Shown: piece after piece, positions 28,585-36,476 of the stretch
Numbering within the stretch: position 1 is the stretch's first letter
Layout of the letters: each line of letters starts with the position of its first letter
Position numbers and translations under genes: made by a program
Assembly: GCA_050184585.1 (NCBI GenBank)
Contig: JBFXAF010000007.1
Span: forward strand, 186,001 to 250,000
Source: JBFXAF01 sp050184585
GTDB lineage: Bacteria; Pseudomonadota; Alphaproteobacteria; Rhizobiales; Rhizobiaceae
Length of the DNA: 64,000 nt
Direction: 5' to 3'
The notes under the pieces: generated by a model
Databases searched by the model: none
The model's input: only the letters and a program-made list of their open reading frames with translations
What the model was told of the DNA's origin: nothing

Positions 28585-28861
28585 GACTTGGAATCACCGG
28601 CGAATGCGGATAGGTTCCGCCCCAACCGGATAAGACGAAGCAGGCAGTGCTGTTGCCGATTCGGTTTCCTGAACAGACAGACTGCCTTCTTGCGTAGGCG
28701 AAGCCCTTTGGCTTTTGCGGTTCTTCCGGCAAGTGAACCGGAACTAGGGTGGTACGTGGCGCCTTCGCAATTTGAGCGGGCGAACACCGTCAGGACGGTA
28801 CCGGCGGGCGGGCACGCAGGGTGCGCCGCCGCGAGTTTCAACTTCCTTTTGTGAGATCGGG

Positions 28862-29548
28862 ATGAGGCCAGGACAGCAGAACAGGCGCATGCGCGGGCGC
28901 AACAATAACAACAACAATAATAACAACAACAACCGCAAGGGGCCGAATCCCCTGACGCGGAACTACGAGAGCAACGGCCCGGACGTCAAAATCCGCGGCT
29001 CCGCCCAGCAGATCGCCGAAAAGTATTCCACGCTGGCTCGTGACGCGACGAGTTCCGGCGACCGGGTCATGGCCGAGAACTATCTCCAGCACGCCGAACA
29101 CTACAACCGCATCATCGCGGCAGCGCAGGCGCAGCTCGCCCAGCACCAGCAGCAGTTCGCCCGCGAAGACGGGGACGACTATCTCGACGAAGAGGGCGAC
29201 GAGGTCGGATTGCCTGATTTCGCCCAACCCTCGAACCCACCCCAACAGCCGATCGCGGTGGGAACCGGTCCGCAGCCGGTGATAGAGGGCATGCCCGCCG
29301 AGGTCGCCTATTCGCAGCCGCAGGGCGAGCAGAACGGCAACCGCGGTGCGAACGGTCATCAAAACGGCGAAGGGGTCGACGACGGCCAGATGCGGCGAAA
29401 TCGCCGCAACCGCCGCGGCCGCCGCCCCGACCACGCCGCCGGGGCGGGTGGGTTCGGCGAGAACGATGGCGGAAGCGATGGCGCCGCCGCCGATTCGACG
29501 CAGCCTCAGGCCGAGGCGGACCAGCCGGTGGCGACCACCCAGGACTGA
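28862..29548 (+). CDS. DUF4167 domain-containing protein with a poly-asparagine tract
   Basis: The 228 aa protein opens MRPGQQNRRMRGR, then an uninterrupted run of 11 Asn encoded by an AAC/AAT microsatellite (about 28900-28932), then the DUF4167 core PNPLTRNYESNGPDVKIRGS and QQIAEKYSTLARDATSSGDR followed by AENYLQHAEHYNRI. The C-terminal half is disordered, acidic and Gln/Gly-rich with a basic patch, RRNRRNRRGRR. The family is conserved in Rhizobiales after prmC and suspected to bind RNA, but its function is unknown. An intrinsic terminator follows. Confidence 0.9.
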   Translation: MRPGQQNRRMRGRNNNNNNNNNNNRKGPNPLTRNYESNGPDVKIRGSAQQIAEKYSTLARDATSSGDRVMAENYLQHAEHYNRIIAAAQAQLAQHQQQFAREDGDDYLDEEGDEVGLPDFAQPSNPPQQPIAVGTGPQPVIEGMPAEVAYSQPQGEQNGNRGANGHQNGEGVDDGQMRRNRRNRRGRRPDHAAGAGGFGENDGGSDGAAADSTQPQAEADQPVATTQD

Positions 29549-29577
29549 TCCTCGGCCACGACGGAGGAATTCCGGGA

Positions 29578-29602
29578 CGGCGGGCGAGGGCCCGCCGTTT
29601 TT
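29578..29602 (+). terminator. Intrinsic terminator of the prfA-prmC-DUF4167 region
   Basis: CGGCGGGC (29578-29585), loop GAGG, GCCCGCCG (29590-29597), then TTTTTCG. It is a perfect 8 bp GC stem with a T run, 30 bp after the DUF4167 stop. Confidence 0.88.
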
Positions 29603-29626
29603 CGTTCTTGACCCTGGTCAAAGGAG

Positions 29627-29655
29627 CTTGAGCGAAAAAGTGGCAATACCCATAT
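29627..29655 (+). promoter_or_regulatory. RpoH (sigma-32 type) heat-shock promoter of clpB
   Basis: CTTGAG at 29627-29632 and CCCATAT at 29649-29655 are separated by 16 bases, matching the heat-shock promoter pattern (CTTGAA, 13-17 bases, CCCATnT). It lies about 90 bp before the clpB start and after the preceding terminator. clpB is a known heat-shock gene, so position and sequence agree. Confidence 0.75.
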
Positions 29656-29746
29656 CGGCGGGGAATGGGCCTGCTTCGTTTGAGGGGCCCGTCGCCAACA
29701 TCGGAACCGGCGCCGCCAGGCGGGCCGGGGAGGAACGGAGACAGAC

Positions 29747-32353
29747 ATGAACCCCGAAAAGTATACCGAGCGCGTGCGCGGCTTCATCCAGTCGGCGCAG
29801 ACCATGGCGCTGTCCAGAAATCATCAGCAGTTCACGCCGGAACACATGCTGAAAGTCCTCGTGGATGACGAGGAGGGATTGGCCGCGTCGCTGATCGAAC
29901 GCGCCGGAGGCAGAGCCGCTGACGTGCGGATCGGCATCGAGGCGGCTCTCAAGGCGCTGCCCAGGGTCGAGGGCGGAAACGGTCAGCTCTACATGGCGCA
30001 GCCGCTGGCCAAGGTCTTCTCCAGCGCCGAGGAACTGGCCAAAAAGGCCGGCGACAGCTTCGTTTCGGTCGAGCGGCTTCTGCAGGCGCTCGCCATGGAA
30101 ACGTCCGCAAAGACGGCCGAGATCCTGAAGAAGGCGGGGGTCAGCGCCCAGGCGCTCAACCAGGCGATCAACGACGTGCGCAAAGGCCGCACGGCCGACT
30201 CGGCTTCCGCCGAGCAGGGCTACGATGCGCTGAAGAAGTATGCACGCGATCTCACCGCGGACGCCCGCGCGGGCAAGCTCGATCCGGTGATCGGCCGCGA
30301 TGACGAGATCAGGCGCACGATTCAGGTGCTGTCGCGGCGCACCAAGAACAACCCGGTGCTGATCGGCGAGCCCGGCGTAGGCAAGACGGCGATCGCGGAA
30401 GGACTGGCGCTGAGGATCGTCAATGGCGACGTGCCCGAATCGCTCAAGGACAAGCAACTGATGGCGCTCGACATGGGCGCGCTGATCGCCGGGGCCAAGT
30501 ATCGCGGCGAGTTCGAGGAGCGGCTGAAATCCGTATTGTCGGAGGTCACGTCCGCCGACGGCAACATCATCCTGTTCATCGACGAGATGCATACCCTCGT
30601 GGGCGCCGGAAAGGCTGACGGCGCGATGGACGCCTCCAATCTCCTGAAGCCCGCGCTGGCGCGGGGCGAACTCCACTGCGTCGGGGCAACGACGCTCGAC
30701 GAGTATCGCAAGCACGTCGAGAAGGACGCCGCACTCGCCCGCCGCTTCCAGCCGGTCTTCGTCGAGGAGCCGACGGTCGAGGACACGATCTCGATCTTGC
30801 GCGGACTGAAGGAAAAATACGAGCAACACCACAAGGTGCGCATCTCGGATTCCGCGCTCGTGTCGGCGGCGACGCTGTCGAACCGCTACATCGCCGACCG
30901 TTTCCTGCCCGACAAGGCGATCGACCTCGTCGACGAGGCGGCGTCGCGGCTGAGGATGCAGGTCGATTCCAAGCCCGAGGCGCTGGACGAGATCGACCGT
31001 CGCATCATGCAGCTCAAGATCGAGCGCGAAGCGTTGAAGATCGAGAAGGACGACGCATCGAAAGACCGGCTGGTCCGGCTCGAGAAGGAACTCGCCGACC
31101 TCGAGGAGCAGTCCGCGGAGGTGACCGCGAGGTGGCAGGCCGAGAAGCAGAAGCTGGGCCTCGCGGCCGACCTCAAGAAGCAGCTCGACGAGGTGCGGAA
31201 CGAACTTGCGATCGCGCAGCGCAAGGGCGAGTTCGCCAAGGCGGGCGAACTGGCCTACGGACGGATTCCCGACCTGGAGAAGAAGCTGTCCGAGGCCGAG
31301 GCACAGGACGGCAAGGGCGGCATGGTCGAGGAGACCGTGACGCCCGACCATGTCGCGCACATCGTGTCGCGCTGGACCGGCATCCCCGTCGACAAGATGC
31401 TCGAAGGCGAACGCGACAAGCTGATGCGCATGGAGGACGAGATCGGCAAGCGCGTCGTCGGCCAGGGCGAGGCCGTGCAGGCGGTGTCAAAGGCCGTGAG
31501 ACGCGCCCGCGCGGGATTGCAGGATCCGAACCGCCCCATAGGGTCCTTCATGTTCCTCGGGCCCACCGGCGTCGGCAAGACCGAGTTGACCAAGGCGCTG
31601 GCCGACTTCCTGTTCGACGACGAGACCGCGATGGTCCGCATCGACATGTCCGAGTTCATGGAGAAGCATTCCGTGGCCCGGCTGATCGGCGCGCCTCCGG
31701 GCTATGTCGGCTACGAGGAGGGCGGGGCTCTGACCGAGGCCGTGCGGCGGCGGCCCTACCAGGTCGTGCTCTTCGACGAGATCGAAAAGGCACATCCCGA
31801 CGTCTTCAACGTCCTGCTCCAGGTGCTCGACGACGGCCGCCTGACAGACGGGCAGGGGCGGACCGTGGATTTCCGCAACACGCTGATCATCATGACGTCC
31901 AACCTCGGCTCGGAATACCTGGTCAACCTCGGCGAGAACGAGGACGTCGACGCCGTGCGCGACCAGGTGATGGCCGTGGTGAAGGCCTCGTTCCGGCCGG
32001 AATTCCTCAACCGGGTCGACGAGGTGATCCTGTTCCACCGGCTGCGCCGCCAGGACATGGGCCGCATCGTCGAAATCCAGCTGGCAAGGCTGGAGAAGCT
32101 GCTCACGGATCGCAAGATCACGCTCGCACTCGACGACGACGCGCTCGGATGGCTGGCGGCGCGGGGATACGATCCCGCCTATGGCGCTCGGCCGCTCAAG
32201 CGGGCGATCCAGAAGGAACTCCAGGACCCTCTGGCCGAGAAAATACTCAGCGGTGAAATCCTCGACGGGACGACCGTCGCGGTCACCGCGGGGTCCGACC
32301 GGCTCAACTTCCGGTCGCGGTCCATCGACATTCGGAAGGACGAGGCGGCCTGA
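29747..32353 (+). CDS. clpB: ATP-dependent disaggregase ClpB
   Basis: The 868 aa Hsp100 chaperone dissolves protein aggregates together with DnaK. The N-domain (MNPEKYTERVRGFIQSAQTM) is followed by AAA-1 with Walker A GEPGVGKTA near residue 206, a long middle coiled coil at about 410-520 with RLEKELADLEEQSAEVTARW, and AAA-2 with Walker A GPTGVGKTE near residue 605 and VLFDEIEKAHPDVFN. The length is normal. A heat-shock promoter lies upstream. The last codons overlap the next gene, a YjbR-like protein. Confidence 0.97.
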   Translation: MNPEKYTERVRGFIQSAQTMALSRNHQQFTPEHMLKVLVDDEEGLAASLIERAGGRAADVRIGIEAALKALPRVEGGNGQLYMAQPLAKVFSSAEELAKKAGDSFVSVERLLQALAMETSAKTAEILKKAGVSAQALNQAINDVRKGRTADSASAEQGYDALKKYARDLTADARAGKLDPVIGRDDEIRRTIQVLSRRTKNNPVLIGEPGVGKTAIAEGLALRIVNGDVPESLKDKQLMALDMGALIAGAKYRGEFEERLKSVLSEVTSADGNIILFIDEMHTLVGAGKADGAMDASNLLKPALARGELHCVGATTLDEYRKHVEKDAALARRFQPVFVEEPTVEDTISILRGLKEKYEQHHKVRISDSALVSAATLSNRYIADRFLPDKAIDLVDEAASRLRMQVDSKPEALDEIDRRIMQLKIEREALKIEKDDASKDRLVRLEKELADLEEQSAEVTARWQAEKQKLGLAADLKKQLDEVRNELAIAQRKGEFAKAGELAYGRIPDLEKKLSEAEAQDGKGGMVEETVTPDHVAHIVSRWTGIPVDKMLEGERDKLMRMEDEIGKRVVGQGEAVQAVSKAVRRARAGLQDPNRPIGSFMFLGPTGVGKTELTKALADFLFDDETAMVRIDMSEFMEKHSVARLIGAPPGYVGYEEGGALTEAVRRRPYQVVLFDEIEKAHPDVFNVLLQVLDDGRLTDGQGRTVDFRNTLIIMTSNLGSEYLVNLGENEDVDAVRDQVMAVVKASFRPEFLNRVDEVILFHRLRRQDMGRIVEIQLARLEKLLTDRKITLALDDDALGWLAARGYDPAYGARPLKRAIQKELQDPLAEKILSGEILDGTTVAVTAGSDRLNFRSRSIDIRKDEAA

Positions 32354-32715
32354 CGCTCGACGACTTCAGTGGCTTCTGCGCCGCCCTGCCGGCGACCACA
32401 CTTGTGGTCCAGTGGGGCGGCGCACACGTCTGGAAAGTCGGCGGCAAAGTCTTCGCCATCGCCGCACAGGGTGACGGCGACGGGTCCGCGGTCACCTTCA
32501 AATGCTCGGCGACGGCGTTCGAAAACCTCAAGGAACTGCCAGGGTCGAGGCCGGCGCCATACCTCGCTTCGAGGGGCATGACGTGGATACAGCGCCGCGA
32601 CGACCAGACGATGGACGACCAGGGCCTGCGGGACTACCTGCGGGAAAGCCATCGGCTGGTGGTCGCGAAGCTGCCGAAGAGGCTGAGGGCCGGGCTGGCT
32701 AACCATTCCGCGTGA
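32350..32715 (+). CDS. MmcQ/YjbR family protein with a probable CTG start
   Basis: The frame encodes TLDDFSGFCAALPATTLVVQ, then VWKVGGKVFAIAAQ and KLPKRLRAGLANHSA, all typical of the YjbR/MmcQ family. The family N-terminus only fits if translation begins at a CTG at 32350, which overlaps the clpB stop (CTGA) and has AAGGA ten bases upstream. The first standard start in frame, a GTG at 32404, would delete 18 conserved residues. The product would be 121 aa of unknown role. It is the second YjbR-like gene in the window. Confidence 0.75.
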   Translation: MTLDDFSGFCAALPATTLVVQWGGAHVWKVGGKVFAIAAQGDGDGSAVTFKCSATAFENLKELPGSRPAPYLASRGMTWIQRRDDQTMDDQGLRDYLRESHRLVVAKLPKRLRAGLANHSA

Positions 32716-32874
32716 GAAGACTTTCAACTTCCGCGATGTTTCCCCACAATCGCCGCGGCGAGGCGGCCATTTTCATGCCCCGTTCATGTTCGAAGCTCCA
32801 GCTTCGGTCACGGCGGGGTGGCGATCGCGGGAACGGCTGACGCCGTCCCGGCAAAGTGAAGGTTGAGGGTGGCA

Positions 32875-34509
32875 ATGATTCGCAGGCTCCTCGTCCTGTC
32901 GGCGGCCGTCGCCGGCATCTCGGCCGTAGACGCGCAGGCCAGGGCCGTGCCGGATACGGGTTCCCCGGAAGCGCAGGCCATGTCCCCGGGCGATGCGCCG
33001 CTCCAGCTCGCGCAGCGCCGCGAGGTGGAGGTGTATTTCGACGGACACGGCCGGCGGGTGCTGGTCGACCGCTGGACCGGCGAGATCATCGCCGTGCAGC
33101 GCCCCCGCAGCGCCGGCAACAGGCGGGCGATCCGCGAGATGCTGCGCGAGAGGGAGCGGCGGCAGGACCGCTACTATCTCGATGATCCCGACGACATGGA
33201 GGCGCTGCACCGCCGCAAGCAGGATGAGGTGCGCCGGCGCCTGCGCGAGCCCGATGGCCGCGACGTCTTCGTCGAGACATACCCGGAGGACGGCGTCGTT
33301 CGGGCTCGCCCGCGCTACGAGGACGACGTCGAGGTTCGGCCGCGCGCAATCCGGCCTTCGGTCGAGGAACGGCGCGCCGCACGGGAACCCCGGATCGAAC
33401 GCATCCCCATACCCGAACTGCTGCAGCGGGAACCCGAGCCGATCGAGCCGGAAGTCGCGGAACCCGATTTCCTGGAACCGGATTTCGCCGAACCGGACGC
33501 CATGCCCGGATCCGAGACCGTCGAACCGAAGATCGTGGAACGGGCGCCGCTGTCCCCGCCTGACGAACAGCTGGCGGCGCGCGATCCCGATCCACTGGAC
33601 GAACAGCCAGGCGAGGTGATCGTCGAACCCGTCAAACCATCGATCGAGCCGCAGACAACGTTCGGCGCGCGTCCGGAAGTCGCCGCGCTACAGGTGCTGC
33701 TCGATCGCGCCGGCGTATCGCCCGGTGTCATCGACGGCAGGTTCGGCTCGAATGTGGACAAGGCGCTGGCGGCGTATTCGCAGGTGACCGGGCGCGTGCT
33801 GCGCTCCACCGACACGGAGGGGATCCGGCGGGAACTCGAACAGAGCGGCGGCGATCCGCTGGTCGACTACCGCATCACGCCGGAGGACGCGGCCGGGCCA
33901 TTCGTGGCCTCGGTGCCCGCCGATTACGGAGACAAGGCCAGGCTGGAACGGATGAGCTACACGTCGGTGGCGGAGAAGCTCGCCGAAAAGTTCCACATGG
34001 ACGAGGCTTACCTGAAGGCGCTCAACCCGGACGCCAATTTCGGACGGCCGGGCACGATCATCAAGGTCGCCAATGTCGGGCCGGAGCGGCAAGGCAAGGT
34101 CAGCCGGATCATCGCCGACAAGGGCCGGAAGCAGGTGCGCGCCTATGGCGAGGACGGCAGGCTGATCGCCGTCTATCCGGCGACGATCGGATCGGAGGCG
34201 ACCCCTTCGCCGACCGGCAAGCACACGGTGGCGCGCGTGGCGTTCGATCCCGAGTACACCTACAATCCGAAGCTCAACTTCAAGCAGGGCGACAACGACA
34301 AGATCCTTACGATCCCGCCCGGGCCGAACAACCCCGTGGGCACGATCTGGATCGCACTGTCGAAGCCGACCTACGGCATCCACGGAACGCCCGAACCCTC
34401 CAAGATCGGCAAGAGCGAGAGCAATGGCTGCGTGCGGCTGACCAACTGGGACGCGGCCGAACTCGCGCGCATGGTTCAGCCGGGCGTCGCCGTGGAGTTC
34501 GCCGAATAG
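32875..34509 (+). CDS. L,D-transpeptidase (YkuD domain) with peptidoglycan-binding domain
   Basis: The 544 aa protein starts with a signal peptide (MIRRLLVLSAAVAGISAV, likely cut after AQA). A charged region holds the degenerate acidic repeat EPDFLEPDFAEPDAMP around residue 200. A PG_binding_1-like segment (PEVAALQVLLDRAGVSPGVI) sits near 265. The C-terminal YkuD domain has the HGTPEPSKIGKSESNGCVRL signature with catalytic Cys near residue 519. It makes 3-3 crosslinks in peptidoglycan or attaches proteins to it in the periplasm. GAGGGTGG precedes the ATG at 32875. Confidence 0.93.
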   Translation: MIRRLLVLSAAVAGISAVDAQARAVPDTGSPEAQAMSPGDAPLQLAQRREVEVYFDGHGRRVLVDRWTGEIIAVQRPRSAGNRRAIREMLRERERRQDRYYLDDPDDMEALHRRKQDEVRRRLREPDGRDVFVETYPEDGVVRARPRYEDDVEVRPRAIRPSVEERRAAREPRIERIPIPELLQREPEPIEPEVAEPDFLEPDFAEPDAMPGSETVEPKIVERAPLSPPDEQLAARDPDPLDEQPGEVIVEPVKPSIEPQTTFGARPEVAALQVLLDRAGVSPGVIDGRFGSNVDKALAAYSQVTGRVLRSTDTEGIRRELEQSGGDPLVDYRITPEDAAGPFVASVPADYGDKARLERMSYTSVAEKLAEKFHMDEAYLKALNPDANFGRPGTIIKVANVGPERQGKVSRIIADKGRKQVRAYGEDGRLIAVYPATIGSEATPSPTGKHTVARVAFDPEYTYNPKLNFKQGDNDKILTIPPGPNNPVGTIWIALSKPTYGIHGTPEPSKIGKSESNGCVRLTNWDAAELARMVQPGVAVEFAE

Positions 34510-34524
34510 GACCAAGGCCCATCC

Positions 34525-34875
34525 ATGCGAGTGCAGCGCATCGTCGCGAACATGGAAACCCGCGATCCGGCCGCGGCCAAGGCATTCTATCAGGGAATCC
34601 TCGGCCTCCACGTCCTGATGGACCACGGCTGGATCGCCACCTTCGGCAATGACGGCGAACAGCGGCCGCAGGTCAGCTTCGCCAGCGAAGGGGGATCCGG
34701 CACACCGGTACCGGAGCTGTCGATCGAGGTGGACGACCTTGACGAAGCGCTGTCCAGAATGCTTGCGGCAGGGCATGAGATCATCTACGGGCCGGCAACC
34801 GAACCCTGGGGCGTGCGGCGCTTTTTCGTCAACGACCCGTTCGGCCGGCTCGTCAACATACTGGTGCATCTCTGA
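34525..34875 (+). CDS. VOC family (glyoxalase/bleomycin-resistance fold) protein
   Basis: The 116 aa protein has the paired beta-alpha-beta-beta-beta layout: RDPAAAKAFYQGILGLHVLM at the start, PELSIEVDDLDEALSRMLAA in the middle and PWGVRRFFVNDPFGRLVNIL at the end, with the usual VOC C-terminal metal-site Asn-Asp context. It could be a small dioxygenase, a lyase or a binding protein. The substrate is unknown. It starts 15 bp after the transpeptidase stop. Confidence 0.85.
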   Translation: MRVQRIVANMETRDPAAAKAFYQGILGLHVLMDHGWIATFGNDGEQRPQVSFASEGGSGTPVPELSIEVDDLDEALSRMLAAGHEIIYGPATEPWGVRRFFVNDPFGRLVNILVHL

Positions 34876-34946
34876 GGGTCGTGGCACCGTCTTTCGGCGT
34901 CGCTGGCGCGTAAACGGTATCTTGGCGCGCGGCTAATGTCGCGGGC

Positions 34947-36464
34947 ATGGATACAGTCCCCGCCGAACCTCCGATCATCGTCACGCCTGCCAACGGCCGA
35001 GTGATCTGTCCGCCGGAGGCGCGGCGCTTCGTCCTGATCTCGGCCATCCTCGCCTCTTCCATGGGGTTCATCGACGGTTCCGTGGTTGCGCTCGCCATGC
35101 CGGCGATCCGCGCCGATCTGGGTGCTTCGCTCGTCGACGCGCAGTGGATCAGCAACGCATATCTGCTGCCGCTCGCGGCGCTCGTGCTGATCGGCGGCGC
35201 GGCCGGCGACGTGTTCGGCGTCCGCACCATATTCGCGGCCGGCATCGCCATCTTCATGGCGACATCGCTCGCCTGCGCGCTGGCCGGAGATGCCGACACG
35301 CTCATCGCCACCCGTGCCGCACAGGGCATCGGCGCCGCGCTCATGGTGCCGGGAAGCCTCGCGATCATCGCCAAATCCTACCCGGCAGCGACCCGCGGAA
35401 GGGCGATCGGCCAATGGGCCGCGTTCTCGTCGATGACGACGGCGCTCGGTCCTTTCGTCGGCGGGATGGCGCTGTCCTTCGGCGATGTCTGGATGTGGCG
35501 GCTGATCTTCGCGATCAACGTGCCCATAGGACTCGTGGCGCTGGCGATGCTCTGGCTCAGGGTCCCGGGCGACAGACCCAGCGTGCGAAGGAGGCTCGAC
35601 GTGCCGGGCGCCGTACTGGCGACCATGGGGCTCGGACTGGCGGCGTGGGGCCTCACCGAGTACGGCCTGCCCACCGCCGAAAGGGTGGCCGATCCAACAT
35701 TGCTGGTCGCGTTGGGGGCGGTGGCGATGATCGCCTTCATCCTGTGGGAGCGCCAGGCGAAGTCGCCGATGATCAAGCTCGAGCTTTTTCGTTCCAAGGC
35801 GTTCAGCGGAGCGAATGTCTATACGCTGATCCTGTTCTTCGCGCTGAGCGCCGTGCTCTTCTTCCTGCCGATGACCCTGGTGTCGGCGTGGGGAAAACCC
35901 GAGTGGCAGGCGAGCCTGGCGCTGCTGCCGTTGTCGCTGGCCATCGCCACGCTCTCGGGCGTCGCCGGACGCTGGGCCGACCGCATTGGGCCCCGGTTGC
36001 CATTGACGCTCGGTGCGATCCTGATGGCGATCTCCTATGCCGGCCTCGGCGCCACGATGCACGCCATGCAGCTCTGGAGCCTGACCTTGCCGCTGCTGGT
36101 GCTGCAGGCGCTGGGCATGGCGCTCCTGGTATCGCCGCTGTCGGCGGCGGTCATGCTGGCGGCGCCGGATGAGGACACGGGTCTGGCCTCCGGCGTCAAC
36201 AACGCCGTCGCCAGGACCGCCGGGCTCCTGGCCGTCGCCGGTCTCGGCGCGTTGGCCGGAATCGTCTTCGGCATCAACTCCGACGGCCGGCTTCCGGGGA
36301 TCGAGTTCGGTGCGGCGCCCTCGACGGATTTGGACGCCGCGGAAGAGACCCTGCGCATCGCGGCGTCGAATCATGCGTTCGCGACGGTTGCGTTCGTGTC
36401 GGCGGTCATGTGCGCGTCGTCGGCGGTCGTCGCCTGGTTGACCCAGCCCTCGTCGAGAGGGTGA
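34947..36464 (+). CDS. MFS multidrug transporter, DHA2 (EmrB/QacA) type
   Basis: The 505 aa membrane protein has about 14 hydrophobic segments. Motif-like stretches are GFIDGSVVALAMPAIRADLG with the DHA2 D-x-x-x-V-x-x-A-L-P-like helix 1, DAQWISNAYLLPLAALVLIG, and the motif-C-like QGIGAALMVPGSLAIIAKSY. It is predicted to expel drugs by proton antiport. It is convergent with the M23 peptidase gene, with 12 bp between the stops. No TetR or MarR regulator is adjacent. Confidence 0.9.
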   Translation: MDTVPAEPPIIVTPANGRVICPPEARRFVLISAILASSMGFIDGSVVALAMPAIRADLGASLVDAQWISNAYLLPLAALVLIGGAAGDVFGVRTIFAAGIAIFMATSLACALAGDADTLIATRAAQGIGAALMVPGSLAIIAKSYPAATRGRAIGQWAAFSSMTTALGPFVGGMALSFGDVWMWRLIFAINVPIGLVALAMLWLRVPGDRPSVRRRLDVPGAVLATMGLGLAAWGLTEYGLPTAERVADPTLLVALGAVAMIAFILWERQAKSPMIKLELFRSKAFSGANVYTLILFFALSAVLFFLPMTLVSAWGKPEWQASLALLPLSLAIATLSGVAGRWADRIGPRLPLTLGAILMAISYAGLGATMHAMQLWSLTLPLLVLQALGMALLVSPLSAAVMLAAPDEDTGLASGVNNAVARTAGLLAVAGLGALAGIVFGINSDGRLPGIEFGAAPSTDLDAAEETLRIAASNHAFATVAFVSAVMCASSAVVAWLTQPSSRG

Positions 36465-36476
36465 ACCGCGGCTAAC

